Positions 15,496 to 22,821 of a stretch of DNA of 23,873 nucleotides are shown one piece after another (position 1 is the stretch's first letter; each line of letters starts with the position of its first letter). The notes beneath the pieces were generated by a model that worked only from the letters and a program-made list of their open reading frames with translations, made no database searches and was not told the DNA's origin. Origin of the DNA: a virus; IMG/VR virus record IMGVR_UViG_3300045120_000353, positions 1 to 23,873 of that record. One strand, 5' to 3'. The translations under genes were made by a program, and so were the position numbers.

Positions 15496-17091
15496 ATGGC
15501 CGATACCTACAGTTCCAAGCTGCGCCTGCGCTACCAGGCCACGGGCGCGAACACGAACGTCTGGGGTGCGCTGCTCAATGCGGCTGTCTTCCAGCTACTC
15601 GAGGACTCCGTGTGTGGTCTGGTGCAGGTGCCTGTGTCTGTGGGCGATGTGACCTTGACGCAGGTCAATGGCGGTGCTGACCAAGCCCGCATGGCCATCA
15701 TCGACCTGATCGGCGCCCCGACGCTCGCCTTCAACGTCAATGTGCCGGCGCTCTCGAAGCTGTACCTGGTGCGCAATAACACCGGGCAGATTGCCACCGT
15801 GAAGACCGCAAGCGGCACGGGTATCCCGATCAATGCCGCCAACAACCAGTGGCTGGCCTGTGATGGCACGAACGTCATCGCGATTCAGGCCTCCTCGGTG
15901 GGTACGGTCACGAATTCCCTGCAACTGGGCGGCATCGTGGCGGCGAATTACGCGCGCCTGGACATCGCCAACCAGTTCACCGGCGGTAATGCGACCAGTT
16001 TCTCGAATCTGACGGACGCGCCGACCATCACCCTGAACGCGCTGCTGTCGAACTGCTTTTATTGCCTGCTGGCCGGCAATCGCACGCTGGCCATCACCAA
16101 CCCGGGCAACGGGCAACCCATTGAGATCTGGTTCCAGCAGGACGGCACGGGCTCCAGGACCATGACCTGGCCCGGCAACGTCGTCTTTGAGGGCGGCAGC
16201 ACGGGCACGCTCTCCACGACCCCGAACGCGACCGACCGCTTCCAACTCACCTACAACCTCACGCTCAACAAGTACATCGCGCGCAGCGCCATCGGGGCTG
16301 CGGTTACCGGTGCAACGCTCGTCATCAATGCGGCCAGTGTCGATGTGAGTGTCTTCGCCCTGGCCGGTTCACCGGGCGGTGTGGTCACGGTCAACGTCAC
16401 GACGCCTGCCGGTACCGTTTTAAGAGCGACCTCGGCGGTCACTCCCGCGCTGGACTTCTCAGGCTTCGCCAGCGGCTCGACCATCAACTGGACGAACCTG
16501 GGATACATCCAGGGCTGCGGTGGCGATGGTGCGCAGGGCGGCGAACTCGGGGCTGCAGGCTCCACGGTCACAGATTGGAGTGCCGGCAAGGCGGGGACGC
16601 CTGGGGGTCCTGCGGTCAAAGGACCCGGCACGGGTCGTAACTTCAACATCACGAACGCGGCCGGGTTTATCTGGGGTGGCGGGGGTGGCGGGGGTGGCGG
16701 CGGCGTGCAGGGTTCAGGTGCGCCCATGGCAGCCAATGGCGGGGGTGGTGGGGGTGGCGCTGGCGGTGGCCGGGGTGGCCTGGGTGGCTCAAGCGCGTCA
16801 TCGGCGAGCGTCATCGGCGGCAACGGCGTCTCGGGCGGTGCTGGCATCAATGGCGATTTCGGGGCTGGAGGCGCTGGCAATCACGGCGGCGGCACGAGCA
16901 GCGGCGGCGCCGGCGGCGCCGGGGGAACCTGGGGCACTGCGGGAGCCGCAGGCGTCACGGTCTCAGGAGCCGGCAACGTTGCGGCGGCGGGTGTGGGTGG
17001 GGCTGCGGGCAAGGCGATCGATGCGAACGGCGGCACGGTCTCCTTCGTCAGCGGCTCGGGCGGTCCCAACGTAAAAGGAGCTGTCGCGTAG
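15496..17091 (+). CDS. Tail fibre with glycine-rich (polyglycine-type) tip
   Basis: AAGGA precedes the ATG at 15496. Residues 1-140 resemble fibre N-termini: MADTYSSKLRLRYQATGANTNVWG, then NAAVFQLLED and a strand-rich segment. The middle is a beta domain (TLAITNPGNGQPIEIWFQQDG, TMTWPGNVVFEGG). From about residue 325 come GSTINWTNLGYIQGCGGDG and later NITNAAGFIWGGGGGGGGGG. Nearly 200 residues dominated by Gly, Ala and Ser follow. This pattern of 'N-GyI-G-GG' followed by Gly runs resembles the polyglycine-II helix bundles in tip adhesins of T-even-like phages such as S16 gp38, where the loops between the Gly runs contact the receptor. This is a likely host-range determinant. Confidence 0.7.
   Translation: MADTYSSKLRLRYQATGANTNVWGALLNAAVFQLLEDSVCGLVQVPVSVGDVTLTQVNGGADQARMAIIDLIGAPTLAFNVNVPALSKLYLVRNNTGQIATVKTASGTGIPINAANNQWLACDGTNVIAIQASSVGTVTNSLQLGGIVAANYARLDIANQFTGGNATSFSNLTDAPTITLNALLSNCFYCLLAGNRTLAITNPGNGQPIEIWFQQDGTGSRTMTWPGNVVFEGGSTGTLSTTPNATDRFQLTYNLTLNKYIARSAIGAAVTGATLVINAASVDVSVFALAGSPGGVVTVNVTTPAGTVLRATSAVTPALDFSGFASGSTINWTNLGYIQGCGGDGAQGGELGAAGSTVTDWSAGKAGTPGGPAVKGPGTGRNFNITNAAGFIWGGGGGGGGGGVQGSGAPMAANGGGGGGGAGGGRGGLGGSSASSASVIGGNGVSGGAGINGDFGAGGAGNHGGGTSSGGAGGAGGTWGTAGAAGVTVSGAGNVAAAGVGGAAGKAIDANGGTVSFVSGSGGPNVKGAVA
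16676..16763 (+). repeat. GGGGGTGGC-type low-complexity repeats
   Basis: Two clusters of GGGGGTGGC/GGCGGGGGT units, at 16676-16703 and 16739-16763, encode the polyglycine stretches of the fibre tip. They are simple coding repeats that could slip during replication and change the length of the glycine runs. Confidence 0.6.
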
Positions 17092-17093
17092 TC

Positions 17094-18095
17094 ATGGCCG
17101 GACCCCGTCAAGCGAACCTTATGGACGTGCAGGTGCAGCCCGGCATCTACATGCAGCGCTCATCGCGTCTGGCCGCGGCTCGCTACACCGACGGCGACAA
17201 TGTGCGCTGGTACCAGAACCTGCCGCAGAAGATGGGTGGCTTCGTCGAGGAGTCCCTCATCGACGGCAACACCGGCGCGCGCCAGTGGCTGCTGGGTCAC
17301 GCACGCAGCACGAAGCAGTGGGATTCACTCGACGGGCAGAACTGGATTGCGGTGGGGACCGAATTCAAGCTGTACGTGATCAACAACCACGTGCTCTACG
17401 ACATCACCCCGATCCGGTACACGAGCTCCATCACCAACGGCGTCACGACCGTAGCGGGCTCACTCGTCATCACCATCGTCGACCCCAACCACGGCGCGCA
17501 GTCCGGGGACCTGGTGACCTACTCCGGCGCGACTGCGGTAGGCAATGTGAACGTCAACGGCGAATGGATGATCGCCAACGTCATTGACCTGAACACGTAC
17601 ACCTTCCTGTACGGCGTGAAGGCCTCCTCGAGCGCCACGGGCGGCGGGGCGATGGTGGCCAATTACGATATCTCGAGCGGGCTGACCTCGGACGGCGCGC
17701 TGTACGGCTATGGCGTAGGTCCGTATGGGCTCGAGGGCTACGGGACCGGGCGCTCAGCCTCCACGTACGGCGGTTTCGCGCGCATCTGGTCGCTCGACAA
17801 CTGGGGCGAGGACCTGTTGGCCTCACCCAACGGTGAGGGGCTGTACTGGTGGGCCCGCAGTTCGGGACCGAATTCGCGCGCCATCCTCAGGCCCACCGCC
17901 CCGGGCAACATCGAGCACATGCTGGTGGGTCCGGATGACCGGCACGTCCTGGCCTTGGGGACCAATCTGCTGAGCGCTGATCTGGCGACAGTCACCGGGC
18001 AGCAGGACAAGATGTTCGTGCGCTGGTGCGAAGGCGATAACTTCGACCTGTGGGTTGAGGCGACCGCGCACCTCCATCGTGATCTTCTCCGATGA
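17094..18095 (+). CDS. Tail nozzle/hub protein, P22 gp10-like, N-terminal part (frameshifted)
   Basis: AAGGAG lies 13 bases upstream, inside the previous gene. The 333-residue reading frame begins like a podovirus tail hub: QPGIYMQRSSRLAAARYTDGDNVRWYQNLPQKMGGF, then QWDSLDGQNWIAVGTEFKLYVI. A beta module at 118-187 (IVDPNHGAQSGDLVTY, VIDLNTYTFLYG) is FCCH-like and appears inserted. The frame then resumes with RIWSLDNWGEDLLASPNGEGLYWW and KMFVRWCEGDNFDLWVEAT. After Thr323 (18065) the family pattern stops, and ten off-pattern residues lead to a TGA. The rest of the protein continues in the +1 frame (entry at 18055). The intact family member would be one protein of about 620-650 residues forming the nozzle below the adaptor ring. 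Confidence 0.65.
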   Translation: MAGPRQANLMDVQVQPGIYMQRSSRLAAARYTDGDNVRWYQNLPQKMGGFVEESLIDGNTGARQWLLGHARSTKQWDSLDGQNWIAVGTEFKLYVINNHVLYDITPIRYTSSITNGVTTVAGSLVITIVDPNHGAQSGDLVTYSGATAVGNVNVNGEWMIANVIDLNTYTFLYGVKASSSATGGGAMVANYDISSGLTSDGALYGYGVGPYGLEGYGTGRSASTYGGFARIWSLDNWGEDLLASPNGEGLYWWARSSGPNSRAILRPTAPGNIEHMLVGPDDRHVLALGTNLLSADLATVTGQQDKMFVRWCEGDNFDLWVEATAHLHRDLLR

Positions 18096-18939
18096 AGGCA
18101 TGTATTCCGTGTCGCTCATCGGCGGCAACGACGTCTACCAGATCCTGCCGATTGCGAATTCCGCCAAGATCATCAGCGCCAATGCGGCCGTGGATGTGAA
18201 CGGCGTCGTCTGGTTCATGGGCGAGAAGGGCTTCTACTACTACGACGGCACGGTTCATGACGTGCCATGTGACATCTCGGACTACGTCTTCGGGACGGAG
18301 AGCGACCCCACCTCGGGGCTGAATCGCCAGATGGCCGACAAGGTCACCTGTCGGGTGCGCCTGGCCTTCTTCGAGATTCACTGGAGCTTCACCAGCAAAA
18401 GCAGCGACGAGAACGACAGTACGGCCATCTACAACTGGCAGACGCAGTGCTGGACCAAATCCTCGATTCATCGCGAGTGCGGCCTCGACAAGAACGTGTT
18501 TTACGGGGTCCCTGTGGGCTTCAACGACACCGGCATGTACCTGGAGGAGACCGGGACGGATGTCGGCACCGAGGAAGGACTGTTCAACTTCCTGCTCACT
18601 TGGGAGGGGGAGGTCAGCATGACGTCCCAGCGTTCTGTTCCGCAGAACCAGACACTCTGGGGGAGCTCCGCGGGGTCCATGCTGATGTTGATCCACTCGC
18701 TGGTTCCGGACTTCAAGGAGCACATCGGCTCGTTGACCATTCAGTGCCGCGGCCGCGAGTTCACCAATGACCCGCTGGTTTATGGCGACGTGCTCACCAT
18801 CACCGCAGGTGTGACGGACCAGGTGGACCCGCAGTTCTGCCAGCGGCGCGTTGCGCTGTACCAGGAGTCCGTCGCCATGGGCGATTACTGGCGGATGGAT
18901 TACTGGCGCGCGATCGCCAGCCCCTTCGGCCGGCGCTGA
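18055..18939 (+). CDS. Tail nozzle/hub protein, C-terminal part (frameshifted)
   Basis: This frame has no convincing start of its own. The TTG at 18055 and the ATG at 18100 lack ribosome-binding sites, and the sequence from RTSIVIFSDEGMYSVSLIGG onward reads as the direct continuation of the preceding nozzle fragment. It contains NAAVDVNGVVWFMGEKGFYYYDG, a VPCDISDYVFG block, then FEIHWSFTSKSSDENDSTAIYN, which are hallmarks of podovirus hub proteins with beta-propeller blades. It ends VAMGDYWRMDYWRAIASPFGRR. Comparison with the usual layout suggests that about 20-25 residues between WVEAT and RTSIV are missing, together with the frame. The stop overlaps the next start (TGATG). Confidence 0.62.
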   Translation: MRRPRTSIVIFSDEGMYSVSLIGGNDVYQILPIANSAKIISANAAVDVNGVVWFMGEKGFYYYDGTVHDVPCDISDYVFGTESDPTSGLNRQMADKVTCRVRLAFFEIHWSFTSKSSDENDSTAIYNWQTQCWTKSSIHRECGLDKNVFYGVPVGFNDTGMYLEETGTDVGTEEGLFNFLLTWEGEVSMTSQRSVPQNQTLWGSSAGSMLMLIHSLVPDFKEHIGSLTIQCRGREFTNDPLVYGDVLTITAGVTDQVDPQFCQRRVALYQESVAMGDYWRMDYWRAIASPFGRR

Positions 18940-21161
18940 TGGCCAGCAAAACCCGTCAAGCGCTGGCCGAGCCGGACATCCAGTTCGACGACCCCAAGCT
19001 CAACCGGCTGGTCCAACTGGTGCGGCGGCTGACCGTCGAGGCGCAAAGGGTGCAGCAGATGGTGGCCGGCGGCGTGGCCGACCAGGTGCTGGTAAAGACC
19101 GGTAGCGGTGACTACGAGGCGGCCTGGGGCGCAGCGGAAGGAGGTGGCACGGTCACGGGTGCCAAGAACCTGGGTGCAGGCGATGGACTGTTCGTGAGCC
19201 TGCAGGGGTCGCTCCTCGCCTTCAAAGGCCTTTCGGCCGGCGCGAATATCGTGCTGGTGCCCACCAGCGACACCATCCAGATTGCGGTGACCGGTTTGCC
19301 CCCCGACGGTGTTGGCACGGTCACCTCCGTGGGCATCAACTCTGCGGACCTGGCTGTCACCGGCTCCCCCATCACCGATCACGGCAGCATCGAACTGGAG
19401 ATTAAGAACGGGGCGGTGACGTACGCGAAGATGCAGAGCAGCGCATCGGATGCCGTCGTGATTGGTCGGGGTTTCGGCGAAGGGACGGGTGTCCTTGAGG
19501 AACTCACCCTCTCGCAGGTCCTGGACTACCTCGGCAGCGCGGTGCAGGGCGACATCCTCTTCCGCGGGGCGATCAACTGGCAGTACCTGGCACCCGGCAG
19601 CATCGGCCAGTTTCTGGGTACGCAAGGTCCAGCGGCGGATCCGGCGTGGGCCTCAGTCGGCACGGCCACCACGCTGCTGGATCCGCTCATCTTAGGGCTC
19701 GACTACGACTTGGTGAGCAGTACGGGCTGGGCCAACGTCAGCATTGCCTGTCTGCTGCGCGCGGCACTGTTGACCAATTTGGCCACGTCCTGGAATTTCG
19801 GTCTCAACGTGACGCTGGGCCCGATGCTGGTGACCTCCTGCGTAGTCCGACGTGTCCTGCGGGACACGAACACCTACATCGACAGCACTCCGGTGACCTT
19901 CGGTGGCTCACTCACACCTACCTTGGTGACCGGGCTGAACGTCAGCGATGAGATCGCGGTCCCGGTCGATGACACCCACGACTACGTGATCGTGCTGCAC
20001 TTCGATGCGGCCGTGAGTGGCACGGCATCGCTGCCCTTGAGCGCAGGTGACGGCAGCGACCTGGCGAGTACTTCGGCAGTTGGCGATCACACCGCGGATG
20101 CCGACTACAGCGCGTTCAGCTTCGCGGTCGACAACAACGTCAGCTTCTATGGCGCCTGGGTCGTGCGTGGCAACGTGGGCAGCATCACCGCAGTCTGGCG
20201 GGCCGGATCTGGTGCCCCCTCGAACAGCCTCGGCGTCGATGGGGACTTCTACCTCGACAGCGTCCTGGGCGATGTCTACGAGAAGACCGGCGGCATTTAC
20301 GCCATCGTGGCGAACATCAAAGGTCCGGCTGGCACCAATGGGACGAACGGCACCAATGGGACCAATGGGGCGCCTGGTTCGGTCTGGCGTGATGGCACGG
20401 GCGTACCGTCCAATTCTCTGGGCATCGACGGGGACTACTACCTGGATGATGCGACGAATTTCGTCTACGCCAAGGCCGCAGGTGTCTACACCCACGTCGC
20501 CACACTGGGGTCCACTGGGGCCGGCGGAAATATCACGCCAGATACTCATCCAGCTTCTGCGGATGCAGCTGACGATGAGTTCGAGACAGGATCGTCTATC
20601 AACCTCAGTCAATGGACGTGGGTCGCGCAATCTACGGCGAGCACAGCCGTTGCAGCAGGCGCTTTGCGATTCAGCGGATCCGCTGGCGTGGGCATCAACG
20701 TCTCAATGCTGGTGCAGAACACAGTGGGATCGACGTGGGCATATACCTGCAAGGTTCTACGTCGCGGGTTCTCAAGCGGTCAGCACTGCGGTGCATTGGC
20801 TGTCAGGAATAGCGGCACCGGAAAGTTGGTGCTATTCGGGTTTGCAGATGCGGGACTTGCGGTCCAGCGGTTCAATAGCCCGACCTCTTTCTCAGCCAAT
20901 GGAACGGTGACTAGCGTCACATTCCCTACCGTCACCCTGGCGATCTCTCAGACTCAGTACTGGTATTTCCAGCTTGCATCGAACGGTACGAATTTGACGC
21001 TGGGCATCAGCCAGAGCGGCGTACCCGGTACTTTTGAGATATTCAGCACAGAACCCCTGGCATCCTTCATCACCTCTGTCGACCAAATTGCCTTGGCAAT
21101 CGACAACAACAGCGCCACTCAGGGCGTGCTGGTCTACGATTGGTTCCGGAAGACAGCATGA
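18939..21161 (+). CDS. Long tail fibre with collagen-like segment and lectin-like C-terminus
   Basis: The ATG overlaps the stop of the nozzle gene (TGATG). The 740-residue protein starts with a predicted coiled coil (PKLNRLVQLVRRLTVEAQRVQQMV, 17-40). A beta-rich shaft follows (GTVTGAKNLGAGDGLFVSLQG, GTVTSVGINSADLAVTG) and then DYLGSAVQGDILFRGAINW and YLAPGSIGQFLGTQGPAADP, a phrase common in phage and prophage fibres. Two 40-residue tandem modules flank a collagen-like Gly-X-Y stretch (462-480). From about residue 550 comes a separate beta-sandwich-like domain (DDEFETGSSINLSQWTWV, RGFSSGQHCGALAVRN, VLVYDWFRKTA) resembling lectin-like domains. It is likely a trimeric receptor-binding fibre. Confidence 0.7.
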   Translation: MASKTRQALAEPDIQFDDPKLNRLVQLVRRLTVEAQRVQQMVAGGVADQVLVKTGSGDYEAAWGAAEGGGTVTGAKNLGAGDGLFVSLQGSLLAFKGLSAGANIVLVPTSDTIQIAVTGLPPDGVGTVTSVGINSADLAVTGSPITDHGSIELEIKNGAVTYAKMQSSASDAVVIGRGFGEGTGVLEELTLSQVLDYLGSAVQGDILFRGAINWQYLAPGSIGQFLGTQGPAADPAWASVGTATTLLDPLILGLDYDLVSSTGWANVSIACLLRAALLTNLATSWNFGLNVTLGPMLVTSCVVRRVLRDTNTYIDSTPVTFGGSLTPTLVTGLNVSDEIAVPVDDTHDYVIVLHFDAAVSGTASLPLSAGDGSDLASTSAVGDHTADADYSAFSFAVDNNVSFYGAWVVRGNVGSITAVWRAGSGAPSNSLGVDGDFYLDSVLGDVYEKTGGIYAIVANIKGPAGTNGTNGTNGTNGAPGSVWRDGTGVPSNSLGIDGDYYLDDATNFVYAKAAGVYTHVATLGSTGAGGNITPDTHPASADAADDEFETGSSINLSQWTWVAQSTASTAVAAGALRFSGSAGVGINVSMLVQNTVGSTWAYTCKVLRRGFSSGQHCGALAVRNSGTGKLVLFGFADAGLAVQRFNSPTSFSANGTVTSVTFPTVTLAISQTQYWYFQLASNGTNLTLGISQSGVPGTFEIFSTEPLASFITSVDQIALAIDNNSATQGVLVYDWFRKTA
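20193..20501 (+). repeat. Tandem fibre module, two copies
   Basis: Two 120-base (40-codon) units, at 20193-20312 and 20382-20501, share 24 of 40 residues by direct comparison. The consensus is VWR-G-G-PSNSLG-DGD-YLD, followed by VY-K--G-Y--VA. They flank the collagen-like stretch, suggesting duplication of a module that ends a shaft segment. Confidence 0.75.
20322..20378 (+). repeat. Collagen-like Gly-X-Y repeat in fibre gene
   Basis: Six Gly-X-Y triplets and a following Gly (GPA, four GTN copies, GAP, G) lie at residues 462-480 of the fibre. They are encoded by 9-base units of the type GGNACCAAT. Such stretches form triple helices in phage fibres and vary in copy number. Confidence 0.8.
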
Positions 21162-21191
21162 CCGCCTGCTTAACTGAAGGAGAATCCCCGA

Positions 21192-21710
21192 GTGGCTGAT
21201 AAACGTGACGTCCAAATCCGGCCCGCGAGCCCGATGGACTCTGTGAACATCGTCAAGCTAATCAAGGCCGGTTGGAAGGAGACCCCCGCATCAAGCGTGG
21301 GCGAATTCAACGAGTCGGCCATGCTCGAGTACGTGAACACCACGCTGCGACATGCTTTCGCCATCGTGGCGGACCTGGAGGGGCGCCTGCTGGGCACGAT
21401 CGCCGTCGCCCCCATCCGCATGCCGTGGTACTCGAAGGTGATCCTGGCGGAATCCTGGTTTGCGGTCATCCCGCACGACCGGGCCAAGAAGGTGCCGGAG
21501 CAGCTACTCACGGAGCTCGAGCGCTTCCTGGATAAGCAGGGCTTACCCGCTTTACTCGGCACCCAGGTGCTCACCCCGGCGCGGCTGAATGCCGTCTTCA
21601 CGCCTGATCGCGGTTATGAGCCGTTGCGCGCCACGTTTGTCCGGCTGCCGTGCAGTCAGGTCGATACGAAAGGCCGGCCCGTGATGCCACCGAAGGCGGT
21701 GAGCGCATGA
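21192..21710 (+). CDS. GNAT-like acetyltransferase
   Basis: The GTG start has AAGGAG 9 bases upstream. The 172-residue product follows the GNAT fold order: an N-terminal strand and helix (VQIRPASPMDSVNIVKLIKAGW), strands AFAIVADLEGRLLGTIAVAPIR and ILAESWFAVIP, a helix (KVPEQLLTELERFLDKQG), and a C-terminal strand/loop with a GYEPLRATFVRL end typical of GNATs. The acetyl-CoA loop (R/Q-x-x-G-x-G/A) is replaced by DRAKKV, so activity is uncertain. The stop overlaps the next start (ATGA). Phage GNAT-like proteins next to fibre genes are common, and their substrates are mostly unknown. Confidence 0.6.
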   Translation: MADKRDVQIRPASPMDSVNIVKLIKAGWKETPASSVGEFNESAMLEYVNTTLRHAFAIVADLEGRLLGTIAVAPIRMPWYSKVILAESWFAVIPHDRAKKVPEQLLTELERFLDKQGLPALLGTQVLTPARLNAVFTPDRGYEPLRATFVRLPCSQVDTKGRPVMPPKAVSA

Positions 21711-22228
21711 GTATCGACTTCATGATCATCGGCGCCCCGCGCTCCGGCACGGCCTGGGCTGCGAACTGGTTCACAGACTCGCACACCGTCTGTCACCACG
21801 ATCCGTTATTCCAAAGCTCACTGGAGGCGCTGGATAGCCTGCCGTGTGACGGGCGACTCCTGGGTATCGCGGACACGGGCATTTGGATGTTTCCGGAGTA
21901 CTTGGCGGCTCACAAAGCACGCAAGGTGATCCTGCATCGAAATATCCTGGACGTGAATCAGTCACTGAGCCGGGCTGGACTGCCGTCACTGCCGGTTGAG
22001 ACAGAGGACAGGCTCTGGGATATCAACGGCGCACACTGCGATTGGCACACGCTGTTCGATAATCCCGGTTTCATCTACAGGAACCTTTTCGGCGTGGCCA
22101 TGCCGGATCCGTTGCGCCACTCGATGCTGTGCAAACTCAACGTGCAGGTGGACTTCGAGAAGATCGACCCGGATCCGGCCGTGACCGCGCGCCTGCTCGA
22201 GCGACTGGCCAATGGGGCGCGCGCATGA
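21707..22228 (+). CDS. Sulfotransferase-like P-loop protein
   Basis: The frame is open upstream inside the GNAT-like gene, but the ATG at 21707 overlaps that gene's stop (ATGA) and begins MSIDFMIIGAPRSGTAWAANWF, a standard start for the fold. GAPRSGTAW (9-17) matches the 5'-phosphosulfate-binding loop of sulfotransferases, and KVILHRNILDVNQSL (73-87) matches the second, 3'-phosphate-binding motif with Arg78 and Ser87. At 173 residues it is much shorter than typical enzymes (about 250-300), as some phage and bacterial members are. Such enzymes move sulfate from PAPS to sugars, proteins or small molecules, but nothing in the sequence identifies the substrate. A nucleotide kinase-like role is a weaker alternative. 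Confidence 0.6.
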   Translation: MSIDFMIIGAPRSGTAWAANWFTDSHTVCHHDPLFQSSLEALDSLPCDGRLLGIADTGIWMFPEYLAAHKARKVILHRNILDVNQSLSRAGLPSLPVETEDRLWDINGAHCDWHTLFDNPGFIYRNLFGVAMPDPLRHSMLCKLNVQVDFEKIDPDPAVTARLLERLANGARA

Positions 22229-22821
22229 AGTACTTACGCCCTCTCGCCGGACCGATGCCCGTCGAGCCGATTGTCCAGGAGCTCGCCGAGCACCCGGAAC
22301 TGTGGAATCGCTTCCAGATGCGCACTGGTTACGGTGACTCACCCCACCAGGTCGATGATATTTGGTGCCGATATCGCTCGTTCGACGACATCACGCTGAA
22401 GGGCATGGCGATACAGGAGTTCGTGGGCACCGAGCACGACAGCGTTTGGTACGACGCCATCGACGTGCTCCCCAACCTGCGGGCGTTCGTCTTCGAGACC
22501 TGCCGGTACTTCGAAGTCGAGCGGTTGGGCGGCGTCCTCATCACCCGCATCCCGCCAGGCGGGGAGGTGAAGTGGCACACGGACGCGGGCTGGCACGCAA
22601 ATTTCTACAGCAAGATAGCGCTGCAGATCAAAAGTGCACCGGGTCAGGCGTTCTGTTTCGAGGATGGGAAGTTCGAGTGTGAGCCCGGCACTGTGTACGC
22701 ATTCCACAATTCAGTGCCGCATCGAGTGATCAACCCCACCGACCAGGAGCGCATCACCCTGATAATGTGCGTCCGCTTGGATCAGAGGAAACCCCCGCTG
22801 TGGCAGTCGGAAGCTTCGTAA
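22225..22821 (+). CDS. Aspartyl/asparaginyl hydroxylase-like Fe(II)/2-oxoglutarate oxygenase
   Basis: The ATG at 22225 overlaps the sulfotransferase-like stop (ATGA). The 198-residue product has a double-stranded beta-helix core with a clear metal site: His118-x-Asp120 in GGEVKWHTDAGWH, a distal His166 in FHNSVPHRVINPT, and Arg176 in DQERITLIMCV as the probable 2-oxoglutarate anchor. The strand VLITRIPPGGEV before the first His and the IALQIKSAPGQAFCFE strand are typical of aspartyl/asparaginyl beta-hydroxylase-like proteins. Such enzymes hydroxylate amino acid side chains or small molecules using Fe(II), O2 and 2-oxoglutarate. Coupling to the two previous genes suggests a common pathway or target. 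The substrate is unknown. Confidence 0.75.
   Translation: MKYLRPLAGPMPVEPIVQELAEHPELWNRFQMRTGYGDSPHQVDDIWCRYRSFDDITLKGMAIQEFVGTEHDSVWYDAIDVLPNLRAFVFETCRYFEVERLGGVLITRIPPGGEVKWHTDAGWHANFYSKIALQIKSAPGQAFCFEDGKFECEPGTVYAFHNSVPHRVINPTDQERITLIMCVRLDQRKPPLWQSEAS

Noticed and set aside
16251-16880. Proline-rich - strand open frame
   Set aside because: It is the reverse complement of the polyglycine fibre tip. Gly codons read as Pro on the opposite strand.
18900-19625. 241-residue - strand open frame
   Set aside because: It is antisense to the fibre gene with His/Arg/Val-rich translation and no domain. All other genes here are on the + strand.
12812-21161. Diversity-generating retroelement acting on a fibre gene
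   Set aside because: No reverse transcriptase, template repeat or matching variable repeat is visible in the window. The fibre ends look like LamG, polyglycine or lectin-like domains rather than C-type lectin variable regions.
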